Source: an uncultured Clostridia bacterium (GTDB taxonomy: Bacteria > Bacillota > Clostridia > UBA1381). From it: a stretch of DNA of 5,677 nt. The DNA is taken from positions 1 through 5,677 of the forward strand of contig CAKSPW010000098.1 in NCBI GenBank assembly GCA_934486495.1. Direction: 5' to 3'. Of the stretch, positions 1 through 5,072 are shown one piece after another (positions within the stretch are counted from its first letter, which is position 1; the number at the start of each line of letters is the position of its first letter). The notes under the pieces were generated by a model, which saw nothing but the letters and a program-made list of their open reading frames with translations, made no database searches and was not told where the DNA came from. Position numbers and translations under genes: made by a program.

Positions 1-306
1 AGCATCAAAGTCGATTTGGATAATGACCGTGTTGTTTCAGTAACCGGAAATACCTGCCCGAGAGGTAAAATGTATGCCGAAAAGGAATGCGTAAACCCCG
101 AAAGAATAATTACAACAACAATGCGTACAGATACCGGAACCGTCATACCGGTAAAAACGGATAAGCCCGTTCCGAAAAGCAAAATGTTTGAGATTATGGA
201 GCTTATAAATGGAAAAACGGCGTATTTACCGATTAATATCGGGGATATTCTTATAGAAAATGTGTTTGGAAGCAACGTTGTTTCGGTAAAAAATGAAAGT
301 AAATAG
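1..306 (+). CDS. DUF1667 family protein, C-terminal part (5' end outside window)
   Basis: The frame is open from base 1 (S-I-K-V-D-L-D-N-D...) to the TAG at 304-306, so about 101 residues of a protein that is normally near 120 aa are visible. The start lies upstream; the TTG at 16 is internal. The stretch VVSVTGNTCPRGKMYAEKE followed by C-x-N-P and T-T-T-M-R, then PVKTDKPVPK and the closing IGDILIENVFG, is the typical DUF1667 pattern. The family usually has an N-terminal CxxCPxGC cluster, which would lie before the window; the later CPRG and EC cysteines are present. From family knowledge, DUF1667 genes sit beside FAD-dependent glycerol-3-phosphate dehydrogenase-like oxidoreductases and may carry redox or metal cysteines in that complex. 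That role here is inferred, because the neighbours are outside the window. Confidence 0.88.
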   Translation, partial: SIKVDLDNDRVVSVTGNTCPRGKMYAEKECVNPERIITTTMRTDTGTVIPVKTDKPVPKSKMFEIMELINGKTAYLPINIGDILIENVFGSNVVSVKNESK

Positions 307-440
307 TTATTGAGGGAGGCCGCAACTATGCTGTGGCGGTGTGTGCTTCCGCGTTGATGTGGTTATATCAAAATGGGGACTTTTTCGATACTTCCGCCAA
401 TATTGTGGGAATTAGAGGAGCGGACGATGTTCATATTTAA
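303..440 (+). pseudogene. Possible coding remnant after the DUF1667 gene
   Basis: A stop-free frame from 303 to the TAA at 438-440 translates to a protein-like string (around GGRNYAVAVCASALMWL, then YQNGDFFDTSANIVGIRG). It has no good start: the first ATG, at 357, has no Shine-Dalgarno sequence and leaves only 27 residues. I do not recognise a family. It may be a fragment of a lost gene whose frame is shifted relative to the DUF1667 gene, or a chance open frame. Confidence 0.2.
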
Positions 441-549
441 AGTTCTGACTTTCCGTGCTGAACAGCGTAAAAGAACGGAAAGCGCAAGGACCGGGAACAA
501 ATTCATTCTCAGCTTGAAATGTTTTTTTACCGACAAACTGCATATGTAG
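427..549 (+). CDS. Possible 40-aa small ORF of unknown function
   Basis: ATG at 427 is preceded by GAGGAG at 415-420 with 6-nt spacing, and the frame ends at TAG 547-549. The peptide is basic (MFIFKVLTFRAEQRKRT...) and has no recognisable domain. Its first 17 codons lie in the 48-bp dispersed repeat that recurs inverted at 4268-4315. There it reads as IFKALTFSAEQNKST in the equivalent frame, but without a start codon. It may be a fragment of repeated mobile DNA rather than a live gene. Confidence 0.2.
   Translation: MFIFKVLTFRAEQRKRTESARTGNKFILSLKCFFTDKLHM
430..477 (+). repeat. Dispersed 48-bp repeat, copy A
   Basis: These 48 bases match the reverse complement of 4268-4315 without gaps at 40 of 48 positions by my count. 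Long exact runs include TTTAAAG, TCTGACTTTC and GCTGAACAG. The two copies are about 3.8 kb apart and inverted. Copy B lies next to a decayed IS256 transposase, so a mobile-element origin is likely but not shown. Confidence 0.65.
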
Positions 550-582
550 CACAAAATCACCGATAAGTCAAGGTTAAATACA

Positions 583-603
583 CGCCCTCTTACAAGGAGG
601 GCG
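583..603. terminator. GC-rich hairpin, possible weak terminator
   Basis: CGCCCTC at 583-589 pairs perfectly with GAGGGCG at 597-603 around a 7-nt loop. Neither strand has a strong T-run after the stem: the plus side continues CTCTTGG and the minus side TGTATTT. It may be a degraded or Rho-assisted terminator for the upstream operon. It abuts the promoter at 607-635. Confidence 0.35.
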
Positions 604-606
604 CTC

Positions 607-635
607 TTGGCATGCCGGCAATTTCATGCTATACT
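607..635 (+). promoter_or_regulatory. Sigma-A promoter candidate with extended -10
   Basis: TTGGCA at 607-612, a 17-bp spacer and TATACT at 630-635 preceded by TGC, so the -10 is of the extended TGn type. Transcription would start near 642. The first transcribed bases fold into a bulged hairpin at about 645-671 (CTGAAAGC pairing with GCTTCAG, plus GG/CC). No gene starts nearby, so this is either a distal promoter giving a leader of about 360 nt for the secreted-protein gene or the promoter of an uncharacterised RNA. Confidence 0.45.
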
Positions 636-876
636 GTAATTACGGACTGAAAGCTAAATTTTGCTTCAGCCCACTAAAATTAATTGGATTATATCATCAT
701 TTTGGAGCGGGATTTGAGATTTACACAAAATGAGAGATTGTTCCGAATTATCATTGTTTTATGTATTTATACAATGCAAGTTAAAATGCTTTTGTCAAAT
801 TTAATTAATACAACCGTTCATAATTGCATAAAAATTTGCAATATGTTAAAAAAATCCATGAAATCCTCAAAAAGTA
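636..876. other. Intergenic AT-rich stretch without a supported gene
   Basis: Apart from the hairpin at 645-671 and a weak 6-bp AT-rich stem (ATTGCA/TGCAAT, about 825-844), I see nothing reliable. The open frame from TTG 684 to 899 has no ribosome binding site, no recognisable protein features and overlaps the promoter at 877-905. It is most likely leader DNA for the gene starting at 1000. Confidence 0.5.
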
Positions 877-905
877 TTGACAGCCAATTTTCAGAGTGAT
901 AAAAT
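877..905 (+). promoter_or_regulatory. Sigma-A promoter of the secreted-protein cluster
   Basis: An exact TTGACA at 877-882, a 17-bp spacer and TAAAAT at 900-905, one base off consensus. The predicted start is near 912, giving a leader of about 88 nt to the ATG at 1000. This is the most probable main promoter for the 737-aa protein and the genes after it. Confidence 0.75.
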
Positions 906-999
906 ATTTGTGTAATCTTGATGTATTCCTCAGGAAAAATTCCGGACATACATTATATAAATGTTTCGGAAAATAAAAAGAAAAAGGAAGGGAAAAGTT

Positions 1000-3213
1000 A
1001 TGCAAAAAAGTAGAAAACCTATCAGCATTTTCGCAGCGGTTGCAATGATTCTTTTAATGCTTGTAATGACAGTAAATGCTGAAACAACATCCTTAACCGG
1101 CAGCGGTACGGAAACTGACCCGTATCTTATTACATCTGTTGACGATTTGATTTTTTTCAGAGATAATGTAAGCAGCGGTAATAGTTATAGAGGCGAATAT
1201 GTTCAACTTAAAAATGATATTAACTTAAAAGATATTGCGTGGGAGCCGATCGGTAAAAGTTCATCAAAATCATTTGAAGGTACATTCGACGGAAACAACA
1301 AGACAATTTCAAACCTCACCGTCAAGCCAAACGCTAATTACGGGGAGTATGGTTATGGATTTTTCGGGAGCATTGCGTCTGCTAAAATAAAAAATCTCAA
1401 TATGCTCAATGCTAATATTGATACGCTTAGTGCAGGCAATGTAGTAGGTGCTATAACAGGATATGCATTTGGGAATCCTGTTTTTGAGAATGTTCATGTC
1501 AGAAAATCCACCATTAACGGTTATGGTAAGATTGGTGGTATAATAGGTATGAATGATGAAAGTCAAAACACAACAACATTCATAAACTGTTCCGTTGAAA
1601 ACAGCACTATTAACGGTGGTTATGATGCTGCGGGCATAATGGGTCTTGTTATGGGTAAAGTAATTCTTACAGATACATCATCAATAAACAATACCTTTAA
1701 GCCGACTGAACCATCTGATCAATATATCGAATTAGACACAACTGTTGCCGGATGCAATGAAAGCGCAGCTACGTGTGTTAAAAACGGCACAAAGGTTAAA
1801 GGTCTATATTATGCAAAAAAATACGACAATATTTTGTACGCATATGCGGCATACGCTGATTTGTACGTTAAATACGGCGACAGCAATCATGACTGCAAAC
1901 TTGACGGAGCATCAACCATACTTCTTGCAAACAGTGAGTTAGCACATAATATTCCTTCTTTGGAAAATGGCAGCGGTACGGAAACTGATCCGTATATTAT
2001 TAACAATGCGGATGACTTAAAAGCGTTCCGTGACAGTGTAAATTTCGGCAACAACTATGCAGGTAAATTCGTTAAGCTTGCGGCGGACATTGATTTGCAA
2101 AACGAAATTTGGGATCCGATAGGTAAGGGAAACAACGGTAATATCACATTTAAAGGAACATTTGACGGAAACGGTAAGACAATTTCAAACTATCGGTCAA
2201 CATATACGCTTATAGCAGAAAGTAACAACACAAATTATGAGAAAATATATACATATTTCGGTAGTGCATTATTCGGACGTATTAATTCGGCTATAATAAA
2301 AAATCTTAGTGTTACAAACGCTTCCAATTATGTAAACGGAGAAAAAACAATAGCGAATATCACATCAGCTGTGTGCGGTTACAGCTTTGGAAATTCAACA
2401 TTTGAAAAGGTTAACGTTACAAATTGTACAATATCCGGTAGCGGTAAGGTTGGTGCAATTGTCGGAATGTCATCCGGAAAGGACTCAAACATCACGCTCA
2501 CCGATTGTACTGTGGATAATGTAACACTAAAAGGTATGTACAATGTTGCGGGTCTTGTTGCCAATATGCAGGGTAATATAACTTTAAGCGGCTGTAAGGT
2601 TTCCGGCATAACGTTTAAAAAAACAGAGTCTGAAAGTAAATACATAGAGCTTGATACAACTGTTGCCGGATGCAATGAAAGCGCAGCTACGTGTGCTAAA
2701 AACGGCACAAAGGTTAAAGGTCTGTATTTTGCAAATAAGTATGGCAAAATTTCGTACGCATATGCGGCATACGCTGATTTGTACATTAAATACGGCGACA
2801 GCAATCATGACTGCAAACTTGACGGAACATCAACCATACTTCTTGCAAACAGCGAAATCACAAACAATCTTCCGTCTGTGGAAATCTCGGATGCAGACGC
2901 ATATATCGATAAAAACGGAAACGGAAATCTGCGTTTTATATCAAAAGTTTCTGTTCCGGCAAATACAACCGTTACAACTTTCGGAACATGGCTTATTCCT
3001 GAGAATATTTTTGATTCGGCGGATAGTAAAAAGCTGACCATCGAAAAAAATAACGATCTCAGCGGGGATTCATTTGCTGCCGACCTTATGGAAATTCCAT
3101 CAACTGAACTTGACAGAAAAATTCTCGGAGTATCTTATATAGAAACGGAATACGGTTCAACTTCATCGGCATCAAAAACAGCTACGGTAAACGATTACGC
3201 TGCCAAACAATAA
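1000..3213 (+). CDS. Secreted 737-aa protein with two GLUG/beta-helix units and dockerin-like loops
   Basis: The start is placed at ATG 1000 because AAGGAAGGG (984-992) lies 7 nt upstream and a clean signal peptide follows: KSRK, a hydrophobic core at residues 8-25, and a signal peptidase I site after VNA (residue 27). An in-frame ATG at 961 would add 13 basic residues and lacks a ribosome site. The mature protein has two tandem units, residues 34-323 and 324-629. Each opens with GSGTETDPY, continues with a GTFDGN(N/G)KTISN motif (near 94 and 386) and GLUG-like glycine-rich turns (GGIIGM, GAIVGM), and ends with GDSNHDCKLDG. That last motif resembles one dockerin/EF-hand calcium loop: D294, N296, D298, K300, D302 in the first copy and D600 onward in the second, but serine replaces the usual position-12 aspartate. 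Residues 630-737 form a separate domain (NGNLRFISKVSVP...TFGTWLIP) of a type seen in clostridial surface proteins. There is no LPXTG or S-layer anchor. Roles in adhesion or glycan binding are inference only. Confidence 0.85.
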   Translation: MQKSRKPISIFAAVAMILLMLVMTVNAETTSLTGSGTETDPYLITSVDDLIFFRDNVSSGNSYRGEYVQLKNDINLKDIAWEPIGKSSSKSFEGTFDGNNKTISNLTVKPNANYGEYGYGFFGSIASAKIKNLNMLNANIDTLSAGNVVGAITGYAFGNPVFENVHVRKSTINGYGKIGGIIGMNDESQNTTTFINCSVENSTINGGYDAAGIMGLVMGKVILTDTSSINNTFKPTEPSDQYIELDTTVAGCNESAATCVKNGTKVKGLYYAKKYDNILYAYAAYADLYVKYGDSNHDCKLDGASTILLANSELAHNIPSLENGSGTETDPYIINNADDLKAFRDSVNFGNNYAGKFVKLAADIDLQNEIWDPIGKGNNGNITFKGTFDGNGKTISNYRSTYTLIAESNNTNYEKIYTYFGSALFGRINSAIIKNLSVTNASNYVNGEKTIANITSAVCGYSFGNSTFEKVNVTNCTISGSGKVGAIVGMSSGKDSNITLTDCTVDNVTLKGMYNVAGLVANMQGNITLSGCKVSGITFKKTESESKYIELDTTVAGCNESAATCAKNGTKVKGLYFANKYGKISYAYAAYADLYIKYGDSNHDCKLDGTSTILLANSEITNNLPSVEISDADAYIDKNGNGNLRFISKVSVPANTTVTTFGTWLIPENIFDSADSKKLTIEKNNDLSGDSFAADLMEIPSTELDRKILGVSYIETEYGSTSSASKTATVNDYAAKQ
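1741..1934 (+). repeat. Direct repeat, first copy (dockerin-like tail of unit 1)
   Basis: These 194 bases recur at 2659-2852, exactly 918 bp (306 codons) downstream, with about 11 differences by my count. The copies encode the segment from TVAGCNESAATC to the end of the calcium-loop-like motif. The rest of the two protein units is much more diverged, so this tail has been recently duplicated or homogenised. Confidence 0.9.
2659..2852 (+). repeat. Direct repeat, second copy (dockerin-like tail of unit 2)
   Basis: Partner of 1741-1934, in frame and the same orientation. The unit starts (1099 and 1969) also share a perfect 20-bp match but are only 870 bp apart. Unit 2 therefore carries about 48 extra bases (16 codons) between its start and this tail. 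Confidence 0.9.
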
Positions 3214-3230
3214 ATCGGAGGTGACTAAAC

Positions 3231-3398
3231 ATGAAAAACTATATAAAACCCTCGGCTGAATTTATAAAACTTGACGTTGAAGATATTATCCAGACGAGCG
3301 GCGAAACGCCTGTTTCGGGATTCACAAAACCGGAAGGCATAAGTGCTGCTTCCGCAGGAACTGCAAATTGGAATTCGGATTGGGATATCACACAATAA
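3231..3398 (+). CDS. 55-aa peptide of unknown function (Y-x-K-P ... D-V-E-D-I-I-x-T-S-G type)
   Basis: ATG 3231 follows a near-perfect Shine-Dalgarno sequence, GGAGGTGA (3217-3224), and the gene starts only 17 nt after the stop of the 737-aa gene, so the two are almost certainly co-transcribed. The product begins MKNYIKPSAEFIKLDVED and continues IIQTSGETPVSG, then FTKPEG, a small-residue stretch SAASAGTA, and an Asn/Trp/Asp-rich end, NWNSDWDITQ. It has no cysteines, signal peptide or membrane segment. The N-terminal half (aromatic-KP, acidic amphipathic stretch, D-I-I-x-T-S-G) resembles short uncharacterised clostridial proteins and looks leader-like, with a low-complexity polar tail after TSG. 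It could be a RiPP-like precursor, a secretion-linked small protein or a chaperone for its neighbour; no modification enzyme is visible here. A hairpin terminator follows 8 nt after the stop. Confidence 0.8.
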   Translation: MKNYIKPSAEFIKLDVEDIIQTSGETPVSGFTKPEGISAASAGTANWNSDWDITQ

Positions 3399-3406
3399 AC
3401 TACTTT

Positions 3407-3435
3407 GCGGGGCGGGATTTTCCGCCCCGCTCTTT
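3407..3435 (+). terminator. Intrinsic terminator/attenuator after the 55-aa gene
   Basis: A 9-bp all-GC stem, GCGGGGCGG (3407-3415) with CCGCCCCGC (3422-3430), closes a 6-nt loop and is followed by TCTTTAT. The T-run is short, so termination may be partial. This fits its place between the peptide gene and the stalk-protein gene, which has no clear promoter of its own. Confidence 0.75.
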
Positions 3436-3450
3436 ATAATGGAGAAAACG

Positions 3451-3891
3451 ATGAAAAAAATAATATATATGATGATATGTGCTGTTATGTTTATGTTTTC
3501 TTGTAACGCTTTGGCAGAAGAAAACATATTTGTAACTTTAAACGGAAAGCAAATTGAATTTGATGTACCGCCCCAGACGGTAAATGACAGAACCATGGTT
3601 CCTATGCGAAAAATATTTGAAGAACTTGGCGCAAAGGTTGAATGGATTGAAGATACACAAATGATTCTTGCTTCCAAAGATGCAAAATTTGTATTAATGC
3701 AAATAGGAAAGCCTGCAATGATTATAAAAGATTTCAAAATCGGCAGTGAAGAAAGAATCGAGCTTGACAGCGAACCTTTCATAACAGACGGAAGAACCCT
3801 TGTTCCGGTTCGTGCGGTTTCCGAGGCATTTAACATGCAGGTTGACTGGGACGGTGCCAAAAAAGAAGTTTTAATAAATAGCGCTAATTGA
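3451..3891 (+). CDS. Exported stalk-domain protein (copper amine oxidase N-terminal-like domain)
   Basis: A 146-aa protein. ATG 3451 is chosen because GGAGA (3441-3445) lies 5 nt upstream and the N-terminus MKKIIYMMICAVMFMFSCNALA is a good signal peptide, with likely cleavage after ALA (residue 22). The cysteine at 18 (MFSC) is a poor lipobox. An in-frame ATG at 3439 is possible but has no ribosome site. The mature part is one stalk domain (Cu_amine_oxidN1, PF07833 type), recognised by two hallmark repeats: VNDRTMVPMRKIFEELGAKVEW at about 44-65 and TDGRTLVPVRAVSEAFNMQVDW at about 112-133. Despite the family name it has no amine-oxidase catalytic part. Such domains act as cell-surface spacers or wall-associated modules in clostridia. 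It probably lies outside the membrane and is expressed with the upstream secreted protein by read-through; its substrate or partner is unknown. Confidence 0.88.
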   Translation: MKKIIYMMICAVMFMFSCNALAEENIFVTLNGKQIEFDVPPQTVNDRTMVPMRKIFEELGAKVEWIEDTQMILASKDAKFVLMQIGKPAMIIKDFKIGSEERIELDSEPFITDGRTLVPVRAVSEAFNMQVDWDGAKKEVLINSAN

Positions 3892-3901
3892 TTTTATTAG
3901 T

Positions 3902-4029
3902 GCCAAAGGCTTTTTTGAAAAAGAGAGAGCCAAAGGCGTTACAAAGCATCGATTTATATATACATACATATCTAAATTTTCAGCATATGGGAGAATCGAA
4001 ACCCCAACAATTGACAAAGAGCCAAAGAA
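3902..4029 (+). repeat. Short GCCAAAGGC direct repeats in the trailer
   Basis: GCCAAAGGC occurs at 3902-3910 and 3929-3937, and a related GCCAAAG begins at 4021. They lie in the 150-nt non-coding trailer between the stalk gene and its terminator. The open frame from 3888 to 4157 here has no ribosome site, runs through the terminator stem and is rejected as a gene. The repeats may be sequence drift; no function is visible. Confidence 0.3.
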
Positions 4030-4040
4030 AAGACGGATCG

Positions 4041-4080
4041 AAAGCGTCAGGATTGATAAAAAATCCTGACGCTTTTTTTT
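4041..4080 (+). terminator. Strong intrinsic terminator of the rightward cluster
   Basis: A perfect 14-bp stem, AAAGCGTCAGGATT (4041-4054) with AATCCTGACGCTTT (4062-4075), 7-nt loop, with eight consecutive T at 4073-4080. It ends transcription of the secreted protein/peptide/stalk cluster about 150 nt after the last stop codon and shields the leftward genes beyond. Confidence 0.93.
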
Positions 4081-4098
4081 ATTTCAGAGGAAAGGAGA

Positions 4099-4223
4099 TT
4101 TTTTCGCAATGTCTATCATTGCAAGGTAAAGCATCTTTAAAAGGCTGTCATCTGTAGGAAATACGCTTTTATTTTTGTAGCCTTACGAAGCTGGCGATTA
4201 AATCCCTATATTGCATTTGTAAA
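4099..4223 (-). pseudogene. Decayed C-terminal fragment of an IS256-family transposase
   Basis: On the minus strand, 4223 to about 4166 reads FTNAI-stop-GFNRQLRKATK. After a one-base frameshift in an A-run (about 4157-4166) it continues KSVFPTDDSLLKMLYLAMID then IAKK. This matches the conserved tail of IS256/Mutator-class transposases (TTNAIEGFNRQLRKxTK...SVFPTDDSLLKMLYLAxxDITKKW). The TAG at 4206-4208 stands where glutamate is expected. Homology stops at about 4099, before the usual KKW-TGRRQDW end, and nothing upstream of 4223 is recognisable. It is a dead remnant of about 40 codons, evidence of past insertion and decay. Confidence 0.85.
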
Positions 4224-4267
4224 CCATATCGGGCTGCCAATACGGCTGTCGGCATATCTTCTGCCCG

Positions 4268-4315
4268 CGTGCTTTTATTCTGTTCAGCGCTGAAAGTCAG
4301 AGCTTTAAAAATGAG
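4268..4315 (-). repeat. Dispersed 48-bp repeat, copy B (inverted)
   Basis: Reverse complement of copy A (430-477), with 8 mismatches in 48 by my count. It lies between the IS256 remnant and the stop of the DUF6514-like gene. Adjacent bases 4230-4267 can form a GC-rich hairpin (CGGGC/GCCCG and TGCC/GGCA), which may belong to the same element but is not present at copy A. Confidence 0.65.
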
Positions 4316-4329
4316 AAATTTTTTAAAAG

Positions 4330-4644
4330 TTATTCAGTGTCGACAAAACAATACTCACAAGATGCACTGTCTTCAAGCACTTCCTCAAGCGTCAACAGCG
4401 TAACTTTAAAATCGATGAGCATATCAATGATTTTCTTTGCTTCTTCAAAGGAATTTGCAACGTTAAGCGCTGTTTTTCTGCTGCATTTTTGGTTACCGTC
4501 AGCAAAAGATGCCGTCTTTTTACCTTCAATTCCGTACTTCCCGTTTTCACCTTTAACAACGGCATACTCAAGCGTCATACAGTAATCAGTATTCTCTCCG
4601 GCATTTTCAATAAATTTTTTTGAATACAATTCGTTCATGTCCAT
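4330..4644 (-). CDS. Small cytoplasmic protein, probable DUF6514 family
   Basis: From ATG 4644 the product is 104 aa. A purine-rich AGAAAGAAG just before the ATG is a weak ribosome site. A TTG at 4677 would add an unlikely RLLIIKKERR leader, and ATG 4638 is also possible. There is no signal peptide or membrane segment. Visible features: an N-terminal strand-like part DYCMTLEYAVVKGENGKYGIEG, a polar middle with NQKCSRKTA, then a helix SFEEAKKIIDMLIDFKVTLL ending TLEEVLEDS. The order 'YGI(E) strand, then helix with a Leu-rich L-x-x-x-x-V-x-x-x-x-L-E-x-V-x-E-D' recalls DUF6514, a short clostridial family of unknown function; this is from memory and only moderately sure. The upstream region has its own promoter, two Spo0A boxes and a folded leader, so expression is probably tied to the transition to stationary phase or sporulation. 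No clear terminator follows; only an AT-rich stem lies just past the stop. Confidence 0.75.
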   Translation of the reverse strand: MDMNELYSKKFIENAGENTDYCMTLEYAVVKGENGKYGIEGKKTASFADGNQKCSRKTALNVANSFEEAKKIIDMLIDFKVTLLTLEEVLEDSASCEYCFVDTE

Positions 4645-4679
4645 TCTTCTTTCTTTTTTTATTATTAACAGCCGCAATC

Positions 4680-4752
4680 ACATCAATAAGAAATATATGT
4701 ATAAATTATGTAGCCGTATATAATTAATACAGTAATTTCAATATATTGATGT
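4680..4752 (-). promoter_or_regulatory. Structured 5' leader of the DUF6514-like gene
   Basis: A perfect 9-bp inverted repeat (4680-4688 with 4744-4752, ACATCAATA/TATTGATGT) encloses a second stem, 4703-4712 with 4728-4738, of 10 pairs with one bulged G. It lies in the untranslated leader between the promoter (4774-4802) and ATG 4644. It could form in the RNA, but the sequence is very AT-rich, so stability is modest. Confidence 0.45.
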
Positions 4753-4773
4753 CTTTTGACAATTATGTAATAT

Positions 4774-4802
4774 ATTATACACCATAAAAACTCTTTTGTC
4801 CA
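4774..4802 (-). promoter_or_regulatory. Sigma-A promoter of the DUF6514-like gene
   Basis: On the minus strand: TGGACA (4802-4797), 17-bp spacer, TATAAT (4779-4774). This is one base from full consensus with ideal spacing. The predicted start is near 4767, giving a leader of about 120 nt. Confidence 0.8.
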
Positions 4803-4811
4803 GAGTTAGAT

Positions 4812-4828
4812 TTCGACATTTTTCGACA
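4812..4828 (-). promoter_or_regulatory. Tandem Spo0A (0A) boxes
   Basis: Two exact TGTCGAA heptamers read leftward at 4828-4822 and 4818-4812, inside a perfect 10-bp tandem duplication (4811-4830). They sit one helical turn apart, and the nearer one is 9 bp upstream of the -35 of the promoter at 4774-4802. TGTCGAA is the core Spo0A recognition sequence in spore-forming Firmicutes. The position fits activation, though repression cannot be excluded. A looser match (TTGTCAAAA) lies near 4753-4761, around the start site. Confidence 0.65.
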
Positions 4829-4871
4829 TTTAACGTTATAATTCACAATTATTATTAAAAAATGATAGTCA

Positions 4872-4903
4872 ATTTGTAAATAATCAATAAATAATTTACA
4901 AAT
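4872..4903. repeat. 10-bp inverted repeat with 12-nt spacer
   Basis: ATTTGTAAAT (4872-4881) and ATTTACAAAT (4894-4903) are perfect reverse complements about two helical turns apart centre to centre. The arrangement resembles an operator for a dimeric regulator, but in such AT-rich DNA it could be fortuitous. Confidence 0.4.
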
Positions 4904-4991
4904 ATTACACATTGTAACAAAAAAGATAGATTTCTGACATAATACGACAATATTTATTTGGATGAAATTCTGTATATTTATATGTTTTTTT

Positions 4992-5025
4992 AAAAAAAAC
5001 AGCCTGTTTTTCTTTAAACAGACTG
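4992..5025 (-). terminator. Intrinsic terminator of the candidate small RNA
   Basis: On the minus strand CAGTCTGTTT (5025-5016) pairs with AAACAGGCTG (5009-5000) over 10 positions including one G-U wobble, with a 6-nt loop. Eight T follow directly (A-run at 4992-4999 on the plus strand). Confidence 0.85.
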
Positions 5026-5066
5026 CGAAAATTCGTAGAGTACCTAACTATACGAAATATAAATCT
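4992..5066 (-). ncRNA. Candidate small RNA of about 75 nt, unknown family
   Basis: A complete compact transcription unit on the minus strand: a full-consensus promoter (5073-5101), a predicted start near 5066 and an intrinsic terminator ending near 4992. The RNA would fold into two hairpins. The first is TTCGTA/TACGAA (5056-5051 with 5037-5032; a mismatch then two further pairs extend it, loop about 7 nt). The second is the terminator stem. The stretch between promoter and terminator has no start codon with a ribosome site and room for a meaningful peptide. It ends about 190 nt before the DUF6514 promoter, which has its own signals, so it is not that gene's leader. It points away from the integrase gene. 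It may be a regulatory RNA, but target and family are unknown. Confidence 0.65.
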
Positions 5067-5072
5067 GTTATA

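Noticed and set aside
363..560. 65-codon minus-strand frame starting at GTG
   Set aside because: No ribosome site and no recognisable protein features; it is antisense to the better plus-strand frames.
684..899. 71-codon open frame on the plus strand starting at TTG
   Set aside because: No ribosome site, composition typical of AT-rich spacer, and it overlaps the promoter of the next gene.
2379..2804. 141-codon minus-strand frame inside the secreted-protein gene
   Set aside because: Antisense shadow of a clearly coding plus-strand gene; the similar frames at 1745-1942 and 2651-3037 are also shadows, the first two mirroring the duplicated DNA.
3988..4004. tRNA T-arm-like sequence on the minus strand (possible integrase att site)
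   Set aside because: One mismatch and one wobble in the five-pair stem, no acceptor or anticodon arms nearby and no CCA end; too weak to call an att site or tRNA.
4011..4039. TTGACA as a promoter -35 in the trailer
   Set aside because: At 17 bp downstream the sequence is CGGATC, not a -10; no partner at nearby spacings.
3888..4157. 89-codon plus-strand frame after the stalk gene
   Set aside because: It reads straight through the strong terminator stem and across the minus-strand transposase remnant, and has no ribosome site.
5032..5056. TTCGTA/TACGAA inverted repeat as a recombinase core site
   Set aside because: Arms of only 6 bp with a 13-nt spacer do not match usual core-site geometry, and the pair is better explained as the first hairpin of the candidate small RNA.
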